A stretch of DNA of 64,000 bases from Nautilus pompilius (lineage: Eukaryota; Mollusca; Cephalopoda; Nautilida; Nautilidae), in contig JACATO010002450.1 in NCBI GenBank assembly GCA_018389105.1, positions 1,248,501-1,312,500 on the forward strand, written 5' to 3'. Made by a program: the position numbers and the translations under genes. Under the pieces are notes generated by a model, which did no database searches, had not been told where the DNA came from, and worked only from the letters and a program-made list of their open reading frames with translations. Below are positions 1 through 12,807 of the stretch, piece by piece. Every line of letters begins with the position of its first letter. Position 1 is the stretch's first letter.

Positions 1-376
1 ATTTCTTCATGAGAAAAAGGCTCACTCTACTATCCAGATATTAAAATTTTTATTACATTTATTCTTTTAACAATGAAAACCTATGTCAAAATTTATATCG
101 TAGTTAAATAACATTTTGAACAACTGATATCAAGAAAAGACTAAAAATGGTGAAATTTACTTATTACTGAGATTCAATTTTATAATACATCTTATTAATG
201 AGAATTGATCATTGAATTCGGTGTTCTTTATTTATATACAGTGTAAAATAGGCATGATAATAAAAAATCTGTATTTGATGAGAAGTGTGGTGGTATAAGC
301 ATGCCCAGAGTCACTGAAACAAGTGAGAATATGACATAGGAAAAGCTACCAGTAGTATAATTTTTACTAGCTATAA
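1..376. other. Intronic sequence, no gene seen
   Basis: AT-rich non-coding sequence upstream of the Harbinger-like element. No splice-flanked coding segment, terminal repeat or RNA gene was recognised. Confidence 0.5.
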
Positions 377-1553
377 GGGGCTGTTCAAAAATTACATAAT
401 GCTATCTTTGTTGAAATCTGACACCCACCAACCCCACTGTAATGATGCATAACTCTAGACCCCACAAACCTCTAAAGTATTTCCTAACTCTTTAGGTACC
501 CCCATCCCCCTTCAATATTCATTCATTAGTAAATCTATTATAAACTCTAGTACACTATCACCATATTAAAACCCCAACAACTGAATGTATATAATTGATA
601 AAAAAAATCTATTTAATGGCATGTAATACCATAGAATTGCTCACAACTGTAGAAATATATTATAGATACAAGAATAATAATTTCAATTCATAACAATACA
701 GTATCATCATCAATATTTAGTTTAATCACTTCATGAGCCATGGACAGGGCTATGGTTGATAGAGAAAAGCTCTTTAAAAGACTCACAGAATGTTATGGAA
801 AAGCCCATTCAGAAATTCCAACCCAATCTATCGGCACAGGTATTCCGCTACTTCTACCTGAATTGCAAGATCCACAGTGGGAAGAAAAACTCTAAATACT
901 TGAATTAAATTGTTGTTTTACAAACTTGACCTCAATAATTACATTCTTTTATTTTTAAAACAGCTGAATAAAGTTTTGTCTGTTAGGAACTGTTTCCAAT
1001 TTATTAACATATACTACAATTTTGTTTATGTTCCCCATTTCACAGACTCATTCAATCAAAAATTCGCATCCGTGCTATATATGATAATCTAAAAATCATT
1101 AATTCATTCAAGGTTTATTTAACATATGGGGTATATCTTTTTAAATACAGATCTAGATAATTTAGTTTAAGTGGGAAAGTATGTGCAAAGAAAATAAAAA
1201 CACATTTCGCTACTTTTAAAATCAGAAATTCAATTTTTTAAAGCACACATTTAATATACACACTAGCATTGGTGAAATGAAACACAAGTGCAAATTCATA
1301 TTTTATGGTTAACTGAAGGTTTATATGAGTCCATCTCACAACTAATCGCATGTCTTTTGTTGTATTGTTGTTGTACAGTGGAATGATTTTAAATACTTTA
1401 TTCTTAGAAACATACCATGACATGTAAAATCTACAAATCTACATATCATTGCATAATGCTACCAATAACATCCCCACCCCACTGTAACACTCCATAATGT
1501 TTTGACATACATCCATTCAGCCCCAAAGCATTACATCATTTTTTAACAGCCCC
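377..1553. mobile_element. Harbinger-like non-autonomous DNA transposon
   Basis: The two ends are inverted copies: the left end begins GGGGCTGTTCAAAAATTACA and the right end, read on the other strand, begins GGGGCTGTTAAAAAATGATG. Both sides are flanked by TAA (374-376 and 1554-1556), matching the 3-bp TWA target duplication typical of the PIF/Harbinger superfamily. At 1177 bp it is long for a MITE, but no transposase or Myb-like ORF can be read on either strand, so it is probably mobilised in trans. The interior is AT-rich like the host, with a C-rich block near each end (around 421-500 and 1470-1530). Superfamily rests on the duplication length and terminal G-run only; an ISL2EU-type element is the main alternative. 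Confidence 0.5.
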
Positions 1554-2393
1554 TAAGTGGTTGTGGATGTTGTGATAGTGTATAAGAAAGATGAATTCTG
1601 GTGGTTTATGACTAATAGAAGTGATCTTAAAAAAAAAACAACCTAAAATTCTTTGACATCATCTATGTTTTGAATTATTTGTTATCATAAAAAGTTCTTA
1701 ACAAAAATATAAACAAATAATTTTTTTAAAATAACTGGTTAAACAATCTATTTATTGGACAATACAATGTGAGGGTAATTTCAGAGGCTCTATTTCTTAT
1801 GACAAGAAAACTGCTTATGTATTGTTTAGGGCAATTACAATACAATGCTGGTATCCAGAAGAACATCTACGTGCATCATGCTGGACTTAAGATTCAATTA
1901 GGCTTGGAATCAATGAAATTATTTTATAACCATTTAATAGATGAGAAAGTGCTATCTTCAATTTCTTCATTATTAACTAGACATTGAGGTGTTCATTGCA
2001 GCTGTTGCTCATGATGTTCCCAGACACATTCTATTGGGTTTATGTCAAAGTTCAATGGTGTTCAGGCAAGAAGCTGGAGCCCTTCATTTTTCTTTCTGGC
2101 ACATGTTTTCATACTGAGACTGATCACAACAGCTTGCAAAATATATTCTAATCTAAACAAGACCTTGGTGAAAAATTAGTGTAGGCTATTTGTCAGCACA
2201 TCAATTCATGAAGATATTTTGAGTTTTCCTACTATATTATATCTTTCCATTCATTATCATTATATTTATTATGTTGATACTGTTTTTTTTTTTTCTTTTG
2301 TACATTCAGTGTTCTCCTATTGGCTAATTTAGATTTGTGAACTGATATAATTTTTTTTTGTGTTTTTTTTTTAAAAATTTTTATTAAATGCAG

Positions 2394-2427
<34 letters not shown>

Positions 2428-5400
2428 GTTTTTTTTGTTGGTCCTCTGATTTACCTCACAGTATCCAGTGAGTTCAGCCACTCTGGAGGATGCTGGAAGA
2501 TGATTTTATTATAAACTCGAATCCTGGAATTTTCACAGTGTAAATTTAGTTTAGATAGTCATAGTGCAACTTAATTTGAATAATATTTTAATGAAAAAAT
2601 CAAACAAATGGTATGATATGATAAAATATATATATATATAAATTTTTTTTATTTACTCCCATTCAAAACATTACTTATCAAGAATTATCAAGTCATCTAT
2701 CACTACTTAAGTGGTCTTCTCCTACAAATTAGAATTTTCTCTTGATTATCTTAATATATTCTTTTTTCTTTTCATTCTTTCTCATAATAGTATTTTTTTT
2801 TATTTATTTGATTAAAAAAATATATTGAAGTATTAGCACATTGCTTATTTTATAAAACTTGTATTATCTGCTGTTTTATAGTATAGTGGCAATTTAGTGA
2901 GATAAATTTACTTCATGCTTTATTTCCATAATATTTACTGCAAAATGATTTCAATGAGAGCAGTTATAACAAATTTTTTTTTAAAAAAAAGCCTAAATTA
3001 TTTTTGTATTATTCATATATCTGAAATTTTAATATTTTTATAAGGTAATTTAATAATTAGTAGGCATGCTATTCTGGTTGATTTATATCTAATAAAGTGT
3101 TTTTACTAATTTTTTATAGCAACCAAAGGTAAATGGATTGCATTTGCTTCTAAAGGACATTCAAATGGTTAGAAATGAAATCTGACTTGAAATTTCATTG
3201 TGTTGTTTGATGGATTTTATATTTTAACACAAATTATAGCATAATCAGCTGACAGAAGATCAAGAGTTTTATTATTTTATTTCCAAATGCAACTTTGTCA
3301 GGCTTTTTTTTTTTTTATTTTTGTGTATTAGAAAAAACAGATTTTTCAACCAAAATATTTTAAGATATGTTTTTACATTTTTCAAGAAAAGTACAATAGC
3401 ACAAAATTCAAATTACACAGTGATTATAGAATTTAACCTGATACTTGCAGTGAAAAAAATAATAAAATTTTGTTAAGTCTCGGAACTTTTTGATTTTTAT
3501 TTATATTTTTTAACTGTTGTTTTTACTTAAACTATTGAGACAAGATAACCATGAAGTTTGCTCTAATTTTGCATTAAACATTTAAAATCTTTTCCATAAA
3601 TTTATTTTATAAACAACTGTTGTAAAATGGCCTAACTGTCAAATTTGAATAATTTCCATGGTTTTACTATGGCTCTTTTATTACTTGTAAAACATTTCAA
3701 CATAATTTGAGTCATTCTGATTTACCAGCCTGTTAGTTAACATCTCTCTGGGAGCCAACCTAATAAGCTGAAGAATAATGGGAGAAGACAGGCCAGTTCT
3801 GTACATTGAATTGATAAATTAACCATTATTGTTTTGATGGAACTAACAACATAATCATTTTGTCTGGGTGTTAATGACTGCTTGACAAGAGTCAATGATA
3901 ATTTTATTTGTAAGTTTTTAGGAGGGATTAAAGTTTGTTTTTAAATTTAAAATGAATTGCATTAAAAAAACTAAGCCATTTCAGCAACATGAAACAATTT
4001 GGATTCTAGATGATCACTTCAGTTTAAGAGCATGCTCTGTGCACCACCACCTTCCTTTATTTTTTTGCTATATTATTAATATCTATGATGAACTTTCCTT
4101 TCTAAAATACTGTTGGGAGAAAAATTACATGGTTTGCTAAGATAACCAAATTTATTATCTATCTGGTTTGCTAATTATATAAACTATTCAAACACCAAGT
4201 CAGTCAGCAATCCTCTGTTGCCAAATTATCCTAAGTGTGTAAATTTCTCTTTTCTAAAAAATATATGCATTAAATAAAACCTAACATTAAAAGATATTAA
4301 TTTTCATAATATTTGTAATACTGTGATCAAGTAACATGGAAAGCTACTATTTCGGTTATTATTGAAATTCATATGTCATGTTTAATTTAACTAACTATAT
4401 TAAACAGAAAAATGAAATTTTCAGAGGAAAGGGCATAGCTTGCTTGCTGCCTTAATTTGCTGTCAGGCATGTATGACAGAGGTGAAATAATTTACTGGTC
4501 AGGTTTTATTCCATGGTGAGCAACAACCATACTAACTCTAAAATTTTCAATACTCATTTAAAAATTAAAAATAAAAATTTCTCTCAAACATCCATATTTT
4601 TATATAGCTAAAATATGTAGAAATATTCATTTACAAAAAAGAAAAAAAAATAAGCTTTTCAATCCACAGATATTTGTAAGGTCAAACCTTCCCCAATTTT
4701 AAAAAAATTGTAAGACATGATTTCTTATTTTTAAGTTAAAATGTCAAACTTGTTAGTGTGTGTGTGTGTCAACAAAAAAACTTTTCTAGTTATCTTTCTG
4801 TTAATTTCATTCCTATTGTTATATACTCATGCCCACAAGGAACACATCCCATCTCAATTAATTCTTATTTTTTCTTCTTTTTCTCAATTTCTCGGTATTC
4901 TAATAACTTTTTTCCTTCAAGAAACATCGTTAACCTGACTGCTTGCCATTGTGCAAATAGCATTCGCAGTTTTTCTGCCTCCAGTTAGATGAGTAGAGAT
5001 AATTGGTTCCATTCCTTATTTAGACCCACTTTTGTTGCATATGCAAAAACGAACACCAGCTGTGCTACTATATAAATTGAATTGAAGGCAATAGCATACA
5101 AAAAAAAAGAAAAATATTATGAAGTTTTGGGGACAAAGTTGCTTAAGGTTCTAATTATTCATTTGTAGAAATTATTTAACTAAAGTAATATGTCTGACTG
5201 ATTTTCTTATCACTTGTAAATTTTAAAATGGTTGATTAATAACCTGAGAATTTTCCAGTTTGATGTTTACAGCATTTAATAAAATGACAGTCTTCAAGCT
5301 GGCAATAGCCAAACTAAAATCAGAAACTGTTTTTCTTTTTGGTTTTTTTTTTTAATTTTAAAAAAATGCTAGGAGCATTAAAGTTTAGTGTTATAAAAGT

Positions 5401-5808
5401 AATTTACAAAAAGATTTTTATGCCATGTTCTCTAGAAAATAATGTTTAGTTGTCAGATAAAAATATATGCACAAAATGTGTATGCATACAATATACAGAT
5501 GGTTCTTTTTTAATAGTCAGATTTTTAGAAAATGAAGACATGAAATACTTAGGGCATTGGATTTTACTAAAACATGCAAGAAAAAGAAAACCTCAGAAAA
5601 GATGAAAAAGTAACAAAAGTACCTATATATTCTGAATGTATTCATTATCAACAAAGCAAACAACAAATAATGGTCACTATTTATCTAAGACATTGAACAA
5701 AATGAATGGCTTGTTATTTTTTATATGGTATGTTTTTCATTTAGCATTATATTTAAGATATAAATTATGGCCTTGTTGGTCACACATTTATCATTCTTAT
5801 TCTTACTA
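1554..5808. other. Intronic sequence with T-runs, no gene seen
   Basis: Non-coding, AT-rich stretch with many T homopolymers, a short TA repeat near 2627-2641 and a GT repeat near 4756-4769. Open frames here are short and have no recognisable motif. A somewhat richer segment at 1985-2110 gives no family match that I can defend. Confidence 0.45.
2396..2426. repeat. Poly-T run (about 31 nt)
   Basis: Uninterrupted T run, the longest homopolymer noticed in the window. On the - strand it is poly-A, so it could be the tail of a retroposed copy, but no SINE or LINE body was recognised next to it. Confidence 0.85.
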
Positions 5809-6629
5809 TGTGGTAGTCTCTCATTAACTGGAATAATGCATGCAGACCATTCCAGTTACTGGTAAAATGAGAAAAAGGAGAAAAAACAGAATTTTGTATA
5901 GTAAAAAGACATGTAGTGTAGTGTAAATCTAGGCTTAATAAAATTATAAAAATATTTAATGCTGTGCTCATTGGATGCATTTGAAATTAAATTTGGCAGG
6001 CATCATTGGGTATGTATGGTACAGAGCAGCATCCTGCCTTGTGCCATCTGCAGCTGGGGAGTTACTTCAGGTCACTCTTGATTCCATTCCATGATGTAGG
6101 AAGAGAGTTTGATATTTATACACAACTTCTTCACTGACATTGAATAGGTGGGCATTTGTGTGGTGCAACATCAGCAGAGGCATTTAACCTGTAACCCTTC
6201 TGTTTGTTATTCCATCTCTCCCATAAAACTTGTACAGCCACTGAAGTCCGCCACCTCCATTAATTTGGCAAACCACTGTGCTGTGTCACAAATCTCAATG
6301 CCATACACAGGAATACCACTCACTGTTGTTTATACCATTTGTGCTCTGGCTTATTTACTTACTTGTATTTCACTGATCCTATCCTTCTACTCAAACTTTC
6401 TTCAGACTCCTGCCATAGCAATTAATGATTACCATTTAAATTTTTCTCTTGCATATCTTGCATCTTAAATTGTGTTTTTGAAGGGTATGAAATCTACACC
6501 TGCACCTTGTTTGTCTCAGCATCACAAGACATTTTCAGAAAACTTCACCAGTAACCAAGACTAAGTGAATTTTTCAGGAAACACCCCAATTTAAATTATT
6601 GGAGAATTCTGGTTATTAGAATACTACTG
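5809..6629 (-). mobile_element. Probable Tigger-like remnant
   Basis: The ends are imperfect inverted repeats. The left has GTAGTCTCTCATTAACTGG; the right, read on the other strand, has CAGTAGTATTCTAATAACC. A further shared block (GTTACTGGT followed by A-rich sequence) lies about 40-80 bp in from both ends, and TA flanks both ends (5807-5808, 6630-6631). The interior from 6000 to 6470 is less AT-rich. Its - strand translation weakly resembles the middle of Tigger/Jerky transposases, with an alanine-aspartate-valine stretch after a GE motif, but many stops interrupt it. An open frame of 106 codons on the + strand at 6148-6468 is its antisense shadow. The terminal repeats are better supported than the family. 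Confidence 0.4.
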
Positions 6630-9054
6630 TATTAAACAAATTTTTTTAATGCTTAAACTCTCTTCTGTTTTTCTTTCTTTTCCTTTTGGAAACAACAGTT
6701 TTTGAAATAAACACTAGTTGAATATTGGTTTTTATATAGTAGTATAACTTCATTATTTAAAGACAGTGAAACTGTCATTTGCACTCGTTTTTTTTTTTCC
6801 TGCGTATTATATTTATATAATTTGTTTTTTTTTTTTTAGGTTCTTTTTTTTACATTATAGCAGAAAAATAAGAAAATCTTCATATTATTCAAACATTATT
6901 CCCATGCAACATCTACTAGGTATATCATATGATGTAATCAGTATGGAAAAGTTATGAAGATCAGTAATAAATAAAATAATACTGAAACATTAGCTTGACA
7001 AGTCTGTGATCAAATATTGTAACTTTCATTATAAAATAATATTAAATCTACCAAAATTTTTAAAAGGTGATAAAGCCAAAACAAAAGAGTGCTAAATGGA
7101 ATGAATCAGGAAGAGATCAGTTGGAAAAGTCCAGTTGCAACTTTTTTTTTAAAAATGTAATTCTATTTTTGGTAAGTTGAACAGTACTTTGTGAACAACA
7201 GTAACCATTAACCTGAAAAAAGCATTATGTACTACTATCATGGTTACAAATTACCAGTAAAGGAGATGCACACCATTTATTCTTGTTTCTTTCTTTTGCT
7301 TATTTATTAGCTACAAATGAAAGCACTAAACATTTTATTTTGGTTAATTTTGGATGCCTAATATATTTGTATAACATTTTTTGGTTCTGATGAAATAGAG
7401 TAAGCAAATAGTTATGATTGATATTTTTGTGAGTGTGCTTAAGGTTGAAAATTGTTATATCAAATAACTTCTGATGATTGGAAAAGTGAAATTGCCTTGA
7501 AATTTGATGTGCAAAAATTGGTGATATGTAAATGAAAGGCTTCTTTGTACCTAACCTTCTATAAAACCACAAATTATTTCCTAGGCTACCACTAAATTTT
7601 TTTGTTGTTTCTTCTGAAAAATAAAAGGACATGTTGCTAAAGTTTCAGCTATGACTGTTAAAAAAATAAATCTTCTGTAATTCCTGCTAAGAATACAAAT
7701 TGGTTGACAATGAACCTGATCATGCACTATCAGCTTTTACACTTGGATGGTTATCCAAATATGTTTAGTAAATGGTGGAAAGAAAACATTTTAGATGAGA
7801 ATGAAAATATATACCATTTCTGCTCTTATCTTAAGCAAAAAAAAAAAGATTAGTCAACTTGATAAAAATAAAATTTAAATGTGATATTGTAATTTTCAGC
7901 ATAATAATATGGGTGACCTTTTAACATTCAGCAAATAAATCTCAGTTAAATAAGTGAAGGTTTTTTAAAAATCATTTATGAAAAGGAAAAGATATTGACC
8001 TAGTGCATGGTTGTTAAGGGACTATCAAACTAAGATGATCATGTCTTAGGAGAGCAACATTAAGCACTCAATTGCTAACCCAAGAAAATAGTCATTAAGA
8101 GACAAACAGTTGTGCCATCAAGATTAAACCTTTGTGAGTGAGTAGTTAGAAGGTGTATTATAATATATTTTATATTATATTTATTAGGATTTTTGTAGAG
8201 TAATCATTTATAAAACATCTCATATGTGAAATTTTTTTGAGAGGATGGAATGTGTTTTTTTGTTTTCTTTCAGAGAATAATTGGTATGTGATAAGTTCTT
8301 CAAATTCCTAAACACATGGCTTTGCCTTTGTACATTTCTTGGTTAGGATTATTATTAAACTTATAATTCTTGTTGTGATTTTAGCAGCTTTCATTAAATT
8401 TTAATTTAAATTATTATTACTTTTTTATGTTTACTAGAAATGCAAACAATTATTTTAAATTTGTTTCTTTCAGTTCTCTAAAGAAGAACTTTTTCTGGGA
8501 AGTGCAGAATATGTATGTGTAGGGTTGTGTATGTCATTTTGCTTTATTATTAAAACTTGCTATGCTGTGCTTATCAAAAATGAGTTGAGAAATCTTAGTA
8601 AGTTTGACTGAAAATGCAGTGTTTATTGAATCTCATTTATCAGCCAGAATTCACTTTTCTTTTATAGTTGTTAGTATTTTCATATTGATGACCATGTGTT
8701 TCGTATAGTGATATACAAGGACCTTTTGATTTGTTAGATGAGTTCTGGAAATGAATGATTAAAAAAATGCACTGCTCCATATGATTCTCATGCTTCACCA
8801 TTTATACTTTCTTTTTTACAGCTTGGTGTATGATTTTCTACAAACATTTTGAATAAAATATTTTAAAATCATGTTATCACTTATCCCTCTATTGTCATCT
8901 TGCTGGTTGTTACTCATTAAAGATCCTGTGTTAATAATAGATTAAAGGTGATAATAATAATAATAATAATATGTCATGCATGATTACAGACTTAGATTTT
9001 TTAACAATTTTTGTATGTAACCTACTTCTATTTTATTTTTTTTTTTTTTTTTAG
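6630..9054. other. Intronic sequence upstream of ankyrin exon A
   Basis: AT-rich non-coding sequence ending in the T-rich tract and AG acceptor of exon A. An unrecognised 110-codon open frame on the - strand (7300-7632) is the longest here; it has no motif and AT-rich codons. An AAT-type microsatellite lies near 8950-8971. Confidence 0.45.
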
Positions 9055-9143
9055 GTTTCATATAGCTTGTGCACAGGGTCATCTTCAAATCATTGAGCAT
9101 TTGCTTGCCTATGGCACAAATGTCAATGCTACAACTATCAAAG
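9055..9143 (+). CDS. Ankyrin-repeat protein, internal exon A
   Basis: An 89-nt internal exon preceded by a long T tract and AG (9053-9054) and followed by the strong donor GTATGTG. It translates without stops to FHIACAQGHLQIIEHLL and then AYGTNVNATTIK, which is the helix-turn-helix and loop of an ankyrin repeat (family pattern LHxAAxxGHxxVVxxLLxxGAxVNA). It starts after one base of a split codon and ends one base into the next codon. The exon at 55291 begins with the two bases needed to complete Glu, so the pair join in frame. Ankyrin repeats bind other proteins; which protein this is cannot be told from under one and a half repeats. Exons further upstream were not found. Surrounding sequence is non-coding, which makes the clean frame and splice sites stand out. 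Confidence 0.85.
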
Positions 9144-9527
9144 GTATGTGAACTTCATATACAATTCATTCTTTAATACTAACCATGTATTATTTATGCC
9201 TAATGTGAAATGTACACTAGCTTTTGGAGGATTAACATAGATGTACTATCTGAATTATACAACTAGCTTGGGTGTTTGGTACTGCACAGGAAAAAATGGC
9301 TTTAAGCCAATTTGCAGTAGCTTAAAACCTTGCCTGGATTCTGAAGTCCCTACAACCAAAATTTGGGATCTCTAGATGCTACGGTTCAGTTGTGAAGGAA
9401 TAACAAACAAATGCACAAACACTTGAAAATGTGTATTAGATTAAAAAACACCAACCATTTTATTATTTTATATATTAATTTTGAATACTAGTAGTAAAAT
9501 TAACCTTTCTTAATCTCAAAACACATA

Positions 9528-10137
9528 CAGTTGTCCCCCAGTATTCGCGGGGGTTACGTTCCTAGAGCACCCGCAAAGAGTGAAAAACCGCGAATACTGG
9601 ACGTGGTCCATAAAAATGCAATGCCTATAAACATCAAAATATAACGTAAAATATAATAAAAAAATATATAAGTAAATATATAATAATAATTTAATAAAAA
9701 ATAAACACTCAGCGAAACACTCGAGGTAGCTACACGCAGTAAACTGGGATGATGCTGGGCTTTGGGCTGCATCTGCCTGAGACAGTGCCTCGTGGGCAGC
9801 AGCCAATCAGCAGCAAGGAGAAATGAATAACGCTCTCGGATTGGCTACTTTCAAACCTCCAGCCAATAGCGTTTATTGTATATTGATATTTTGCTGAATT
9901 TATGTTAGTATTTATATTACAAAATTAGTAAATTATATTGTTATTAATAATTTAGTGTTAAGAAGCGTGAAAAAATATATATTGGCACAAAAAAGCAATA
10001 AAAAAATTGTGGAAGATATTTGCAATTCTGCAAATATGCAGGGGTTTCCATGAACAATTATTAGTTAGGTTCTAAGGAAAATTCTGCGAATAACCGGGGC
10101 TGTGAATGCCAAACCGCAATTACGCTGGGGTCGACTG
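9528..10137. mobile_element. Tigger-type MITE with CCAAT-box cluster
   Basis: The element is flanked by TA on both sides (9526-9527, 10138-10139). The left end reads CAGTTGTCCCCCAGTATTCG; the right end on the other strand reads CAGTCGACCCCAGCGTAATT. The CAGT start, the pyrimidine-rich repeat with CG-containing 'GTATTCGCGG' sequence, and the TA target are typical of Tigger-derived non-autonomous elements. No transposase domain is present; the 96- and 72-codon open frames crossing its left half look like chance. Internally there are three CCAAT boxes within about 70 bp (AGCCAATCAG at 9801, an inverted copy at 9838-9846, AGCCAATAGC at 9861), suggesting a promoter kept from a longer parent. Confidence 0.75.
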
Positions 10138-10591
10138 TACTTCTTTTTGATCCTATCATCACAGATGAATATTTGCCATACATTTTGAAACTGTATACAT
10201 ACAATATGTCTGATAGTTACATGTTTAGAAAAAGAAAGTTTTTGGTAATGTGTTATTAATTGCAGATGGAATAGTTGCTCAGACATTTTCAACCTTATAA
10301 TTAGACTTAAATAGTTTTTTTTTATCTATTTCAAAGAAATGCCTGAGAAATTTCTTCATCCTTCATAGCATTTAAATTTTGATAATGCAAACCTCTGTCT
10401 GTTCAATAAGACTAATAGCAGTACTGAACTACAATTGCTCTCCCAGGTGAATTTTTCATGATGCTTTGTTTCTCTCATTCAGATAATTGAATAATAGCTT
10501 TCGAATAAAATTAAAATAAAAATTGTTGGCAGTTATCATGAATACTCCAAATTCTAAATATTTTTAGTGGATAGATCCTGACAGTTTACAC

Positions 10592-12799
10592 CAGGGTGGT
10601 CAAACTCAAATAAGCAAAGGGCCATTATTGATCAGGTTTATGCAAGTGAGGGCCACTCTCCAAAAAAGTTTGATTAAAAAAGATATTTATTAATACTTAT
10701 ACTAATAGAAAATTTTATTTACTACAGTAGCTAGTGCAAAATTTGAGGTTTTTTGTTTTTAACTAATTCTACAAAATCAATTTCTAAGTCAGTTAGTCAA
10801 CTCTGACACATGAAGCTAGTGTTTCATCATCTAGCTGATTCCTCTCTTTTGACTTTATTTGGTTCATAAGAGAGAAGCTGCTTTCACAAACATAGGTTGA
10901 AGAAAACATTGAAAGCATGTGAAGTGCAAAGTTATTTAGTTCAGGATATGATTCTGCATTTACCAGTTTCCAAAATTCTAATGGATTGTCAAGGTTTTGA
11001 GAAAGAAGAAAATGATCATCTTTCAGCTCACATAATTCCAACTGCAGTTGAGCAGGTGCCTTATCCACTTCTATAGTAAAGGGATTGCTCAGTATCTTAA
11101 GGTCATCCTGAATTATTTGGAAGTCCTGAAATCTCTTTTCAAATTCAGTAGAAATATCACTAAGTATGGAAACGTAATCTGAAAAGTCAGTTTCTTTATC
11201 AGCAAATACTTCATTGCAGCTTGGAAAGTGTGTCAAATTGTTTTCCTTTAATTGTGGAATGAATAGTTTGTTCAACTTCAATTTGAATGCATCAATTTTA
11301 CCCACAAGATAACAGATATCATGATTTCTTCCTTGAATTTGTTTGTTCAGAACATTCAGGTGTGAGGTAATGTCAGTCAAAACAGCTAATGCAGATATGA
11401 AATCTGGATTTTTCAGGTCATTCTCAAATTGAGTAGTGTTAGCAGATATTTCACTTTCAAAGAAAATAAGAATTTCATTTCTCAATGCAAAGAACCTCTT
11501 CAAACAATCTCCAGCACTTAGCCATCTTACATCACAGAAAAGTGACAAATCTGGATAACCAGCATTTACCTCTTCTAAGAAATTTCTGAATTTTCTGTGA
11601 GTTAAAGCTTGAGCACCACCACGAATAAAATTAACCATTTTAGTGATAGACTTCATTACAGGATGCAGTCTGGCAGACTTGGCACAAAGAGCTTCTTGAT
11701 GAATTATACAGTGGTGTACTGGAACTAAGATATTGTTTTTTCTCAGCTCACCCACAAATCCAGTTTCTGGCCCCACATAGCAGGTGCTCCATCAGTACAG
11801 ACAGAAGAAAGTTTTCCATATTTAAAATCTTCATTTATAAAATTTCCAACTACCATGTCAAATGATTCAAATATATCTTTTCCTGTAGTTCTTCCAGACA
11901 TTGATTTCAGATCCAAGAGTTCAGTTGTCACATTAAAATTGTATTCAATAATTTTAATAAAAATAGATAGTTGACATATGTCACAGTTGTCTGTACTTTC
12001 ATCAAGAGCAGCTGACCAATATGCACAATTAGTTATTTTGTCTTTCAGAGTTTTTTCCAGTTGTAAGTCAATATCTTTAACTCTGGTAGAAACAGTCTGG
12101 TGTGATAGAGAAACGTTTTTAAATTTATCAGCAACTTCCATTTCTCCAAGTGATTTTGCCATTTCTATAGCACATTCTTTAACAATCTCTGCTGTACGAA
12201 AGGATTTACCCTTTTTAGCCAATAATAAAGATACATGATAGGAGGCATCCAAATACTGAGCACTAGCAGTAGTAGGAGTTATGATTTTCAAATTCTTAAA
12301 AATATTCTTCTGTGCTGTAAGTTTATCAGTTAATTGTTGCACAAGCACCAGTCTAGCAGCTTTTCCTATCACATTGTCATATTTTTTAGCATGCATATTG
12401 TTTCGAGCAGCTGATAGTTTGATGACAATCAAGGCATTTAATAATACCATTTTCCTTGATGCATAAATATTTATATGTCCAGTCTGCATTAAACTTACAA
12501 TGTTCAGAGTCAATTTTTCGCTTTTTTGATACATTAGACGCCATGACATGAAAACTGATACTAATTCAAATTAAAATGAGATTTATGAATACGAAAAATG
12601 TTTGCGAAAACCTTCAAAATTAACGGAAATTAATTACTATATATGCGAAAATAATTCATATAAATATAATTTTGTTATAATGTGTAAAAATTTATTTAAA
12701 GAAGGAATAATTTTTTAAAATTTAGTATGACCTTGCGGGCCACATTTTAAGGTACTGAGGGCCGCACACGGCCCGCGGGCCGTATGTTCGACCACCCTG
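10592..12799 (-). mobile_element. hAT transposon, near full length
   Basis: A 2208-bp element bounded by a perfect 8-bp target duplication GTTTACAC (10584-10591 and 12800-12807), the hallmark length for hAT elements. Terminal inverted repeats are CAGGGTGGTCAAAC on the left and CAGGGTGGTCGAAC read from the right. Just inside both ends lie GC-rich subterminal motifs with GGGCC, including a perfect 16-bp palindrome of ACGGCCCG and its complement at 12768-12783. It encodes one transposase on the - strand, which is frameshifted. The intact duplication and preserved CpG-rich ends point to a fairly young insertion. Confidence 0.93.
10750..12544 (-). pseudogene. hAT transposase (ZBED5/GTF2IRD2-like), frameshifted
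   Basis: Transposase of the hAT group related to vertebrate ZBED5 and GTF2IRD2 hAT-derived proteins. The start at 12544 gives MASNVSKKRKIDSEHCKF and then a BED zinc-finger-like segment with CLDC. This runs into a stop after about 60 codons, where the reading moves to the frame covering 11743-12549. That frame carries the first catalytic Asp in ALDESTDNCDICQ (near 12000) and the second in SVCTDGAPAM (near 11780). A second shift near 11760 leads into 10793-11776, which holds the VRWLSAG motif and the C-terminal dimerisation region (FSSTYVCESSFSLMNQIKS). A stop follows at 10793, while family-like sequence (TDLEIDFVELV) goes on in another frame to about 10750. About three frame breaks, so no working enzyme is expected. 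About 600 residues in total, normal for the family. Confidence 0.88.
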
Positions 12800-12807
12800 G
12801 TTTACAC

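Noticed and set aside
6148-6468. 106-codon + strand open frame
   Set aside because: Lies within the Tigger-like remnant; the opposite strand better resembles transposase, so this is probably its shadow.
7300-7632. 110-codon open frame on the - strand
   Set aside because: No motif, AT-rich codons, no splice or promoter context; plausible chance frame in AT-rich DNA.
9516-9806. 96-codon open frame over the Tigger-type MITE
   Set aside because: Begins inside and reads out through the terminal repeat; composition follows the element, not a protein family.
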